This document shows positions 1 to 11,900 of a stretch of DNA of 64,000 nucleotides, piece after piece. The stretch comes from Gyrodactylus bullatarudis. Taxonomy: Eukaryota > Platyhelminthes > Monogenea > Gyrodactylidea > Gyrodactylidae. The DNA is taken from contig SSNU01000219.1 of NCBI GenBank assembly GCA_012064415.1, forward strand, positions 186,001 to 250,000, read 5' to 3'. Numbering within the stretch: the first letter of the stretch is position 1; each line of letters begins with the position of its first letter. The notes beneath the pieces were generated by a model that searched no databases, was not told the origin of the DNA, and worked only from the letters and a program-made list of their open reading frames with translations. A program made the position numbers and the translations under genes.

Positions 1-1085
1 AATCATAATCTTCTTGATCTCTTGGGTATGTTCCAGCTATAGGATGTATTAAACTTCCAGCAATGAATAAAAGTTAAGAAAATTTTAATGTTTTAAGAAC
101 TCCTTAATTAATAAAGGAGTGCATTAATATGGACTTGAATTCTTTTCAATGTTCCTTAGAAGAATATGGCTAGGAGAGGAAGAAGTTAGATAGGAATCTA
201 AAATTTTACGTCTATATTGGTTAATCATTGTAATCATCTGATCAATATTGTTAAGCAATCGGATAATCTTTTGACGAAATAAGCAAAGCTGCCAGTTAAT
301 AATCAAAAAATTTTTTTCAAAATAATATTTCTCTAGAGTAAAGTTTCCTTAAAACATTTTGCACATTCACGTGAATATTGAAACTCAGTGAGTTTCGAAA
401 TTCACGAGGGAGTTTCAAAACTCAGTGAGTTTCAATATTTACCGTTACAAATATATAATTCAAAATCATCTAAAATATTTATAATTCTATAACAATCTAT
501 ATTTAAGACTCTTAGACTAAGAGTATAGAGTCTATAGTGGTAAATTAATTATATTAGCTTTTGTGTTCCTCCTTCGTTAACCGAAAATGACTTGCTACTT
601 TCTACAGACTTGATAGATTTTTAACTCTTAAAATGAATATTTCTTCATAATTGTGATTTTTAAAAGCATAAATTTCCTTTACTTATCGTTCAATCTATCA
701 GTGATTTTGTTTAAAAAAAGATTTATTATTTTCCAATATCATTTCTAATAATAATTCCCGTTTTCTTACTTTTTTCTTACTAGGGGGAAATGAAGGAAAT
801 TGTGAATTACAATATTCACCTTACCTTCCGAATCGTTATAATAATTTTATACCAATCAGTGAAACAGTGAGCTTTGATGAGGAAGGCAACCCGTATCATA
901 ATGCTCCACCCATCATACATCAAACTAAAAAAGTCATACAAAATTATTCCAGCTCACAGATTCTTGAAGATCAGAAGAATAATAAGTCTGGTGCTCAGAT
1001 GTCGGAGAGCGTCTCACCCAAAGCATTTCACCTGTGTCTGAATAAAAGTAACTCATCAGATCCAAACTTAGAGACCCATCTATAA
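1..1085 (+). CDS. 3' end of a plus-strand gene, product unknown (partial)
   Basis: The last coding exon runs from an acceptor at about 782 (pyrimidine-rich tract then ACTAG) to a TAA at 1083-1085. It is open throughout and encodes about 100 residues, hydrophilic and rich in Ser, Asn and Gln, with stretches such as SFDEEGNPYHNAPP. A short exon tail at 1-25, followed by GTATGT, would join it in the correct phase (a single G completing a Gly codon), so the gene probably enters from the left edge. An AATAAA at 1176-1181 fits as poly(A) signal. No domain is recognised. The terminal exon is fairly secure because of the acceptor, open frame and poly(A) signal; the 1-25 exon is tentative. Confidence 0.5.
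115..306 (-). other. minus-strand open frame, coding status doubtful
   Basis: A 60-codon frame rich in Ile, Leu and Asn (for example RLLNNIDQMITMINQYRR) lies on the strand opposite to, and inside the presumed last intron of, the left-edge gene. A weak CAG acceptor precedes it. No family is recognised and no partner exon is visible, so it is listed only as a possibility. Confidence 0.15.
374..439. repeat. short imperfect palindrome (fold-back)
   Basis: Two arms of about 28 bases, 374-401 and 412-439, are inverted copies with a few mismatches around a ~10-base loop. Each arm itself contains the near-palindrome GAAACTCAGTGAGTTTC, so the DNA can fold at two scales. It lies in the presumed last intron of the left-edge gene. 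No coding potential was seen. Confidence 0.6.
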
Positions 1086-2896
1086 CTTGATGCTTAATTT
1101 TGTTCCCTTTGTAAATATTTTTGAGGTTTATGCAAGTTATTTATTTATTGACACTGATTAGCGCCAATTTATCAGAATAAATTTTGTTTTCTTTCAATTT
1201 CAAACCACATTTTCATTTTTCATTGAAATTCTCTGCCATATCACAGGATTTGAAAATATTCTTCGGAAACTACTAGTGCCAACAGCAAATAAAAAGTTTT
1301 TCCTTTTTTTCTGAGGTCTGACTTGAAACAAGTAGTTGTATATTTGAAGAAATATTTCATTGATAGATTGATTGTTTCTATAGAAAGTAACTAATAGATA
1401 CTTGTAGTTTTCAAGGCAATTCAATGCGAGTCCCTAGTTACAATAAACCAAATAGTACAAAGTCATGGTACAAGTCTATTAACTGAAAATTTGATCTTGT
1501 TCTCAATCGTTGGTTCAAAACAAAACATTGAGTTGTATTTTGCTTCAAAAATAATATTTATATTTTCATTATACTGATTAGTAGGCATGTAATATATCGA
1601 ATAAAAATAAATAATACATAAATTATTCGGTCTCAAAGTTGATAATTGCGTTTTAAGACCTAAAACTTTGGACCCTAAACTTTTTAAGACTTTATCATGA
1701 AAATAAGACCGATCTAAGACTTTATAACTTTGATCTGGATCATGATAAATAATTTTTTTAAACATTTTATTAATCCTCGGAGCCACAGTATTCTTAGGAA
1801 AAAATAGACTTATACATAATAAATACTCGTTACAAGACTTAACTCTAGAATGTTATTTTTAACCCAAGCTTGAAATTTCGACTCGAAATTTTCGAGGCTT
1901 GTTCTTGTTTTATCTTTCCTAAATATTTTTGAGCAATCTTAAATAAGTCTTGAATAGAAAAGACAGTGTCAATCCCTTCTTAGATTTCATTTTATTTTTC
2001 TTCCTGCAATTTAACCCTTAAAGTCAGCTTTTGATCCAAAACAGGCTATTTTTGTAGCTTTAGCAGATTACTAAAAGATTACTTACTTAAAAGTTCTCTT
2101 ACTTCTACCTATGACACTGGGAAGTAGGTTTTCTCTCGTGATTATGATTATAATTAATAATTTCGGAAAATCTATTTATCATAAAAAACTTGAGAAATTT
2201 TTCAATAAAAAACCCCAGAAAATCTAGTAGTTTTTTATTAAGTGACAGTTTAAAAAAAATTGAACAGACTCTTACAAATGACATTTCAATGAACGCAGAA
2301 TTTACATTTTAATCCAATCGCGAAATAATTAATAGGATAACGTTTATGGGTTCTGCGAAAATTAATTTTTTTTAATTTCGAATTTTCGCTATTTCCAATT
2401 TTTTATTATCATATGCCAAAATCTTATATTACACTATTCTCTAATCTGATTGGACGAAACTTTTTGGGATGAGATATCAATAAACTATATGAAGAATGTT
2501 GCTATGAGTTATCATTCAAGGGTCTAACTTGAGTAACGAATTAAAGAAAAGAAAATAATAAAAATTATAAATTTTTGTATATTTATTTATTCTCCAAATA
2601 ATCTAAGTTCTCTAGAGTAACAAAAAATTTCAGAAAAATAGAACTTTGAATCTCAAAATCAAAAATAATAATGAATAGTTTTTTTTGAGAATAACAACTG
2701 AATAACAGGAAAAATATGCATTTTTTATTCTTTGATTTTCAAATGCTACGGTCACTCTCAAGAGTTCCGTACTTTTTTCTATGACTCGAATTCATTTCTG
2801 AGTTTTTGATCAAGAAAAATGATTATCAAAGTTATTGATTCATCAGTTATTTTCTTTAATTATATTTTTATTCTCTTTGAAGGTTTCAATTTAATC
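1086..2896. other. intergenic region between two convergent genes
   Basis: This stretch holds the 3' UTR and AATAAA (1176-1181) of the left gene. A 107-codon minus-strand frame at 1463-1786 has a low-complexity start built from repeats of an AAAGTCTTA-like unit and is probably not a gene. A short motif at about 2442-2500 (CTAATCTGATTGGAC) recurs at about 33286-33320. No further gene was seen. Confidence 0.5.
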
Positions 2897-2900
2897 GTAT

Positions 2901-2906
2901 TTTATT
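2901..2906 (-). promoter_or_regulatory. poly(A) signal AATAAA of the Ser/Asn-rich gene
   Basis: On the minus strand AATAAA lies about 90 bases past the stop codon at 2997-2999, a normal position for the cleavage signal of the ten-exon gene. Confidence 0.45.
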
Positions 2907-2962
2907 TTTAAAGAAATAAAATGAGAAATCATTGAGTTGAATGAAACTATTTAGTTGTAAAG

Positions 2963-2995
2963 CCAATAAGAAATCGTGAATTCGATTTCTATTGG
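2963..2995 (-). promoter_or_regulatory. 3' UTR stem-loop one base after a stop codon
   Basis: On the minus strand the bases directly after the TAA (2997-2999) form a 13-bp stem (CCAATAGAAATCG pairing with CGATTTCTTATTGG, one bulged base) closed by a short loop. The helix would begin one base after the stop codon of the Ser/Asn-rich gene. The pairing is seen directly; any role is inference. Confidence 0.6.
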
Positions 2996-2996
2996 T

Positions 2997-5900
2997 TTAT
3001 TTTGGAGAGCTAGTAGTATTGTCAGGCTGTTGAAAAACTTGGCCACGAGAATTTATAACAAGAGAAAAGCCGGGCTTTGGTGGAGGTAGGACTCTTGTTT
3101 TGAAATTATTTGGAGCTTCTGATTGCAAGGTCGAGGGGTCCGATCTATCAGATGTTACAATGATTGTATTCGAAATTGGTGACGTAACTACTCTGGGTTG
3201 ATGATTTCGATTTGCTTCACCGGGAAATCCAATTATAATTGAAGAAGGATTATTTATTTGAAAGATGTAGGGTAATGCATTATTGCTATCAGGATTTCTC
3301 GAGTCAACACTTGAACTGGAATAATCACCTGGCATCACAATTAGTGGTAAATTGGGATTTTCTGTTAGTCTCTTGCCAACTTCTGATATAATCTATAATC
3401 ATAAACATAATCAGCTATTTCACTATCAAGGATAATAAATTTTTATGATCTTAAATTTTTTTTCTTTCTACAGGCTTTTTCTCCCTAAAATAATTTATAA
3501 CGAAAATAAGTTTACTATTGCTTCTATTATAGCTAATTTATGAGAATTTTCAGAAAAACTTATTCTCAGCATTTATATATCATTAAAATGGAAAATGTGT
3601 TTAGATTCTCTATAAAATCAAGGGTAATACTCTCAGAAATCATAAGTTGGTAAACCAATCAAAGGAAAAAAAGTTTTTTTTATTATTTTAAAGCATCATG
3701 GGGTTGAAAGGTTCTTTAAACATTCCCATAATATTATCATTTGCAAAACAATACAATCTCTTTATAAAATTTATATCCCAAAACAGGATCATTTCCAAAG
3801 TCACGAGACCTTAAACTATATAGTACACATGATAAACTGTAAATTAGAAATTAGTTTAGTCTATCTAAATACAGTTCTTTCTAGGTTTCTAGGCAATAAT
3901 TCTCCAAAATCTTCTTGAAAATGTTTATGAATTACAGTTTCCCTCTCTAGGATGCAAGAGTTACTCTTTTGTGTCGATTAAAATTTCAGTTATGCCTATT
4001 TTTAAACGCTCTGATTAGAAAATAACTCAACAGTATTAAATTCTCGATAAAAATTTTGATATTTGTGTCATAAACTATCCTCCTTATATCAAAAGAGGTT
4101 CGAATACATAATAAAGAATACATCTCTGGAATATTTTTTAGATCAAGACCGGAGTTGCCCATAGAAATACAAGATTAACTAACATTTTGTATTGTTACAA
4201 TTTTAGCTGAACTGTTGTTATTTGTATTACTGGTGCTGGTGTGATGGTAAGGATCGCTTTTTTCAAGATCCATCATTATCTTCCCAGATGGATGGGATAT
4301 CTTTCTGCTATTGGCCAAATTATTGTTGTATTCATTGTTTTTTGACTGCATTCGCAACTTTTCTATAGCATCTTCAACTTTTGATAGAATATTTTGGTTC
4401 TCGTTAATCGATTGAACAGAATCGTTTCTGGTCAGATTTGATCGATAACCAATTTGAAATTGATTTGTATTGCTGATAAATTTTTCTTGAGTGCTATTTT
4501 CATTATTTGATGACAAAGGTATAAAATTTGATTGAGCGTTTTTGGATAATTCTTGTAACGATGATTGTCTCACCAAGTAATCAACGAGTTTATTCTGATT
4601 TAGACACTGTGGAGTTAAACTGTTGTTGGATGCTTGATAAATTAACAGAAATTAGATAAATATTTCATTATGACTGGGTAAAAATAATTCTATCGTAAAG
4701 CTATTCTCGTTGAATTTAGGAATTTATGAATTTTACAAAAATCCAAGTAATAATTACTTATTAGTAATTCTGAGAAATACTCCTTATGAAAGTAACTATT
4801 TACTCACTAGTTAGAACCAATCAGGTGATTTTCGATTTAATTTTTTCAGATCAACTGCCAACACTAATCCAACTGCAATCAAAAAACTCATTCATGATTT
4901 ATGTTTCTTCCTTTTCTTTAAACCAAAACAAGATTTACTATTTGCATTATATCCTATTATTATTTTGTATACCATTATTCTTTTCAATATAGATTTTATT
5001 TCTAACAAAAAAAGTATCAAAATTTTCAAAAGATTTTTGGTAACCGATTCAAAAGAAACACTTTCAGTGATTTAAAAAAAAAAATCTAAAGTGGAAAATT
5101 TGAAGAAATTTAAAACTTTGAAAATTTTCGATGAATTCAAGGTGCATAAGGGATCAAAGATCATTTTTTAGGATCACCAAGAAGACCAAAAATGGTCGTA
5201 GAGATTTTAGTAAACACCACATTCACGTGCGAAAGTCAACTATTTTTCGATCAATTTTACTTCTTGGAAATTCATAAATTAGCATGATCCAAATTCAGTT
5301 CAAAATGACGGTTTTTTCAAAAAAATAAAAGAGAATAATTAGTTTCCTTTTCTAATGATTGTCTAAAGTTTAACTCTTCTCAGACCTCGAAATCAACAAA
5401 AAATTAACTCAAAGTTTAAAAAATAAAATATAGCGCCAACTCGAAATTTGAAATGTCTCCAATTTTTCCAAGAAATTTTTTTCGGAATTTTTTTCTTAAA
5501 TCAATAAAAGTGTATCTTTTAAATCTGTTACCAAAAATCTTGTTAACTTGATGAAAAAATGAGTTTTCCGATGTTTAATTTGTAAATTAGAATCTAACTT
5601 GGTAACGATTATAATTTCAGGTAAAAGCTCTGTAAAGGGACACGACTTTTGTGAAAATTGAAGTTGACTCTGCATATATGTTAAAGTATAACCTTTGAAT
5701 CAGTATATTTATAAATAAACTAGTATAAGTTTCACTGGATTTACTCTCTAGATACAATTTATATCTAGACTTATTTTGTATTTCAATTAGAATTCATTTT
5801 CAGAGAGGTATTGTAAATTTATTGCTAACTTTTGTATTAAACCTTTGAACAATCTTAATTTTATTCTTGTTTCACCAAGATTTTTGTAATCAGGCCTTTA

Positions 5901-8900
5901 GAGTATTCTTCCTATGAAAACACATAAAATACTATTTTCGGCCTAACACTTCCAAAATGGCCTATTAAAATTTTCCGAATAGCTTTACACTGATTCAAAG
6001 GTTTTACTGCAATTAACCAGCACGAAATCAGTATAACCTTTGAGAAAGTATTTATTCAAAGGATATGCTCATTTAGTACTGGCCTAAAACCTATAGTGTA
6101 TTTATAAATATACTGATTCAAAGGTTATACATTTCTGCCCCAAATTTCATCACATTTGGAAAAATAGAATGAAGCAATATTCATCCTACAAATTCCCAAA
6201 GCTCCAAAATTTAACATTAGACTAATGAAATTTCGTAGATTTATATCCAGTTTAAATCATTTTTCCATCATATCGGGAAAGGGCCTTAGTAAAAACAGTT
6301 GTATCTTAATAACAGCTTTACGCTGAAATAGCTAAATAAAAATAGTGGGTGAAGGAGAAATTCTTCATCAATCACTTTAAGCCAAATCTATGTGTTCAAA
6401 AAAACTACTCTTATAACCTTCAATTACCCTGCCCTATGTGAGCTTTTTCACCTTTCTCTCCACTGTTGCTATTTATTGGAGAGTTCACATATACAGTCAA
6501 TAAGCAAGAGAGTTTCATTAATAGTAGAATGAAAAATCAAACGTAGAGTTACAAGAATAATAGAATAATATGGTGTATTCTAAGGTATATAAGGTAATTT
6601 CATACCCATGTATTTCACTCAGTTTCCTTACACTAAAGTATAGAAAGGTTAATTAATTAAGTGAACCAGTAATTAGCGAAGAATAGTTTATCAAGAAATT
6701 TAGATGAAATAAAATTGTTGAAACAAAAATTGTAATTAACTGGTCTTTCTGAATTTTTATTATTAGTGACTTATAACTGAGGGGTTTACCACGATTTTTT
6801 TTTCTAATTTTTAATGAAATGGATTAGGAATCCTAATTTAGAATCTTATCGTGGAAAATATTTATTTTCTCAAATCATTTCTTAACCTGTTTTATTATTC
6901 GTTTTTTATTAAAATATTCTAATAAGAATTGAGGGGTATAACACAATTTACTGAGCTGGTTTTTCGATTGCACTATCAAGAATTGATAAAGAAATTATGT
7001 TTCAACGCGTCTATACTCAAACAGCCGGAATCTTGACAAAGGAAGCTGTTAAGTTTGATGCTCATCAGATTTCTGAAATGATTAATATGACCCGGGATAG
7101 AATTTCAGAAGATATCATCAGAAAATATTTTCAGAACACTTTTGGTCAAGCAGTTTTCGAAGCAATGTATTGAATAATATAGCCTTTGCAAAAAATGAGA
7201 ACTTTTTAATCCATGATTCAGTGATCATAAAAATCCTTATCCAATGGAGAAATATGTGAAATTTTGCACAGGCTCAGTAAATTGTGTTATACCCCTCAAT
7301 TCTTATTAGAATATTTTAATAAAAAAACGAATAATAAAACAGGTTAAGAAATGATTTGAGAAAATAAATATTTCATTATTTATGTGTCACTACTGATGAA
7401 CCATAAAGAAATGTACATTTAGTCAATAAAATTACCTTTTCTTATATACCTAAAAATATGATTCTAAGCGGATTTTCGGACGTTTTTGATAAATTACGTG
7501 AATCATATCATCGCCAAAATAAAAACTAATAAATTATGCGACAAGTCAAATATCTTCTATAATCTCTTTTGTCAAGAAAGGAAAATAACTCTTCGAAAAT
7601 ATTCCTCAATCAATCATGGGCAAAGTTAAGACTATGATCCTTAAACAAAGTTTCTAACACACTAAATTTCTAATTAATCCTACATCAATAGATCACTTTT
7701 AACTTGGAAGTAGATGATGGAAAATAGATTCTTAGTACAATTTCTCGAGCGATAATTTGAACTGAAAGATACTTAAACTACTTTCACCACCCTTCATTGA
7801 AAAGAAAATTTATCAAGCTACAAAAATATGTATAATTCATAAGGATAGCTTTTCACTTATGTTATGTTAACAAAAGTTACTCAAAGAAGGGTGATTTGCT
7901 GAGGCCTTAAAAAATATTAAATAACTTTCTATCTCAAAACAATAGGTATCGATTTAAAATATGCAATCGCCTGCTCGATATCTCTCACAGTTTAAAAGAG
8001 CCGAAAATGCCAATTTTAACTTCCATTATCATTTCATGATATGTCGGCTTTCAAAAAAGGAATTCAGATTCGGAATCAGGGTAATTATTTCAGACTGTTT
8101 ACCAGAGATGAATCTCTAAATTTTACAGTAAAAACATTTCTATTGAAACATCTTATTTTTATTGAAACACGAATATTTATCTCGACCTATCTAAATCTAT
8201 AGAAATCACTTGCTGCATTCTGATTGGTCGAGATAAATAAAACTTGATTAGGGGGTAAATATTCGTGTTTCAATAAAAATAAGATGTTTCAATAGAAATA
8301 TTTTTACTTTAAACATACAAGACGTAAAATTCTACGATATTTTGAATGGTGACACTTTCACAGCTGCCTCTCATTCACTGCTTTATTAAATTTGACAATT
8401 ATACAAGAAAAAATTTTTAAATTTTTTAAAAACCTAATTGATATGAAGATGAGAATTTACTACTCATTTTTTCTCCGGATTCACAGAGAATAAAAATAAT
8501 TTTTGTATTCTAAAACGGAATGAGCTAATAAGATGAGGATATTCGAAAAATTTAAATCTGACCAAAATTAGGCCGTTTATCGAATTTAGAAAATGCACCA
8601 AATTACCACTTTTTCAACTTTTGAACCCAAAATTTTTATTGTTTTCGATTATTCGAAGCAGTTAAGTGATGATATTTAGGCTCAACATTAGACGAATAAT
8701 TTGAATTCACCTGCAGAAGTTCACTGAAATTCGTCATTATTGTAGGAAATCGAATTATTTGAATTTTTCGATTATCAAAATAAGTTTAACTTTTTCTTGG
8801 AAACAGTAAGATCTTCTCTATCTCTATGGCTAAATTCGAATTTTTCGTCTAATGTTGATCCCAACTATCAGTACTCAACTGTATCGAATCATCGAAATCG

Positions 8901-11900
8901 ATAAAAAATTTTGGTTCAAAAGTGGTTATTTGGTGCATTTTCGTAAATTCAAAACACGGTCTAATTTTGATCAGACTGAATTTTTTAAATCATGGTAATA
9001 ATATGAACCCATTGATTGATGGCCCAAATAAATCGATAAAAGAATTGATGAGAATTTGAGAGGTTTAAAATAAAACCTACATGCTTGAGAGTTAAGCAAT
9101 AATTGACTTAGCTGATTGTTTATACCATGGAGATTGACCAAGTTAGTGGCATTAACAAGGCTCTCTAGATTTTTCAAGAGTTCATTATCCTTGAGAGACT
9201 TTTGATTGTTGTTTTCCTGGGAAATGTGCGTCATTTTCTCCTGATTACTGTTGATCAATTGGCTAGTTTGTAGGAGACCACTGTCCGAAGAGGTACTCAG
9301 ATGTCTTGTTCGATTTGAATTTGGAATGATGCTTTTATTAAATTGAATAAGAAATTTTATTTAATCAAATTAAATTGAATTTCTCGGTTAATAGCAAGCC
9401 GACCTCATTCATTGAACATACGACATGAGAATCGATTTGGTAATTGCAAAAGCATTAATTGAAATGAACGAATGACTAGTTGAAGCGGTAGATTTTATTA
9501 AACATTTTATATTTTCACAAACGTGCCAATAAGTTATTTTGACAAAAGTACAGAGAAGAGAATATTTAAAACTTTTAATAAAATATACTTGGATAATTCA
9601 ATTTATATTTTGTTAGAAGACTACATAAACACATAATGAACGAATTATGATTCAAAAATTAAATTTTGAATTCCTATTTCTCAATTTTAACTCTACATTT
9701 CTATGTGTCCTAGTTTGAAGAGTTCTACATTGTGTTGGGGCCAAAGCATACGTTGCACCCTTGATTGACTATATGAAGCTTGAAAAATGAGCTTTTAGTA
9801 GTTTGAGGTATTTTTCCAGTTGTATTAGGATTATTATAAATGCTTTCAATTGTTTATGGGAGTTTAGTGTATTAGCTTGTGTAATCAACTTACGGATAAC
9901 AATTATTTTGAAGATTTGCTTGTAAAATTTTTTTCTGCAAAGTTCTAAGAGGTTTATTTTAAAAGCTATAAGCTCTTTCGTGTTAATTCTAAACGCAAAA
10001 ATTTTGATATTTTCTAGTTGATTTATCAAGCTAAATAGCATTTATAAATTCAAAAAATTTTTGAGTCATTTTATATGCCATCTACGAAAATTCTTGCTGA
10101 TATAGATGAAATAAGAATGACTTGAGCGATATAAGAGACTTGCATCAAATTTCAAGATTAAAATTGATCCTTACAAGCAGAAAAACTATTCTTAAATAGT
10201 AGTGGTACAATTCCCAATAGATTGTGCTCAGGTTTTAAAAATCTATCAATATTTTATCAAAAACTAAAAATTTCTTTGGTGCAGACATTCATCTCGTCTA
10301 CTTTTTATAGAAGAAATTTTATATCAGGACCTAATTCAAAGTACAATGACAAGTTATTTATTTATTGAAAAAAACTGTGAATATGAACACAAATGAATGG
10401 AGGTGTAGTTTTACACTCCACAAATACGGTTCTCACCTGTAACTGATATTATAAATAGATTGGATATTTTTTTAAAAAGAAATAGCATATTCTATATATG
10501 GGTTTTGATTAATCTAGATCAAGATCAACTACACAAAAGAATAGTAATTTAGTATACATGATTTTACATGAAAATAACTAAACATATATAGTTCAACTGA
10601 AAAAAGATATTTTCTAAAATTTTATAAGAAACAATTGTAACCTACATGCCTAACGTGTATCAAGGAGTAAGATAATGATTAACGATTGATGTAAAATGTA
10701 TATAGAAGAGTCATGTGATCAAACCTTATACTACTCCACCCCTCACTGAAAAAAGATGTGATCTTATCTATCAAAGAAATTTTTCCCTTTTACTAATAAT
10801 AAATAATTTTGTATCAAACTCACACAAGATCTGTACCTGTCTCCGGGTAAAATTGATATTCAATATCAGTTTGTATAGAATTAAGCCCCTCGTAGTTTAT
10901 CTTTTGAAGGATCTTCTCAATGGTTCCCTTAAGGCTTGAAAGAACCTCTTGACAAAAACCCAATTTTCCAGATCCATAATTTGATTCCCAGTGATTCAAC
11001 TGAAATAAATTTTATTTTTTATTATATTATTTATTCACATTATTGGGCAATGATGGGGGAATGTGAAATCAATGTTTATGTCACATTATCCTGTGAGAAA
11101 TAGCTCTCTATACACAATTTCTTCTGTGATATGAAAACCAATTCAAGGAGTATATATTGTTTATGTGAATTCTATGACGGTATATATATTATATACATGA
11201 CAAAATATATAGTCATTAAAAAGGCCCTCAAGAAAAATGATTTTATTCTCAATTTTCTAAACCTTATTCGAAAAAATAATGCTACTCATAAGTAATAATA
11301 TACTTTAATAAAATCATATTTTCATGATACAATATTGCAATATATGATATCTAAATATATTTCTTGGTCTGAGTTTCTTATCAGAGAGAGAGTATATGGT
11401 ATAATCAATGTGGAATGTCCCCTCAAAGTATACACTGACCGTCAGTGTGTACTAGGCTAGGATCAAATTTTTAACCTCATATTAGGACCAACTTTTCTGA
11501 TAGAACTATCAATTCTAAGCATTATTTTGTATTGAAGCATGTGTCGAATGTTATTCTCCATTATGTCATTCGCTTTTAAAAATCCAAAATTTTTCAAATC
11601 GCCACTCAATTTTTACTACGCAATCACTAGAATCCGGAACATATTTAATGAGTTTCTTAATTTTTATCTTCAAAAATAGTAATATTGTCATCAAAAGGAG
11701 CTTCATGGTTAATTTCGTTATTTTATCATGTCCGTGGGATATTGTGGGAAAAATGGGCAATGACATAATGGAGAATGACTTTTTTGTTTGTTTGTTAGAA
11801 AATATATCTGTATTGGGATGGTTATTATAATATACATAGATGGTATGAGATATTGACATTTAAATGAATGTTGTTATATACAATTATAGATACAAAATCT

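Noticed and set aside
1463..1786. 107-codon minus-strand frame in the left intergenic region
   Set aside because: Its N-terminal half comes from short repeats of an AAAGTCTTA-like unit and the rest is Tyr/Ile/Asn-rich; no motif, splice partner or poly(A) signal supports a gene.
9769..10041. 90-codon Lys/Leu/Ile-rich minus-strand frame
   Set aside because: Composition is what AT-rich DNA gives by chance, and it lies in an intron of the same-strand gene without usable splice phases.
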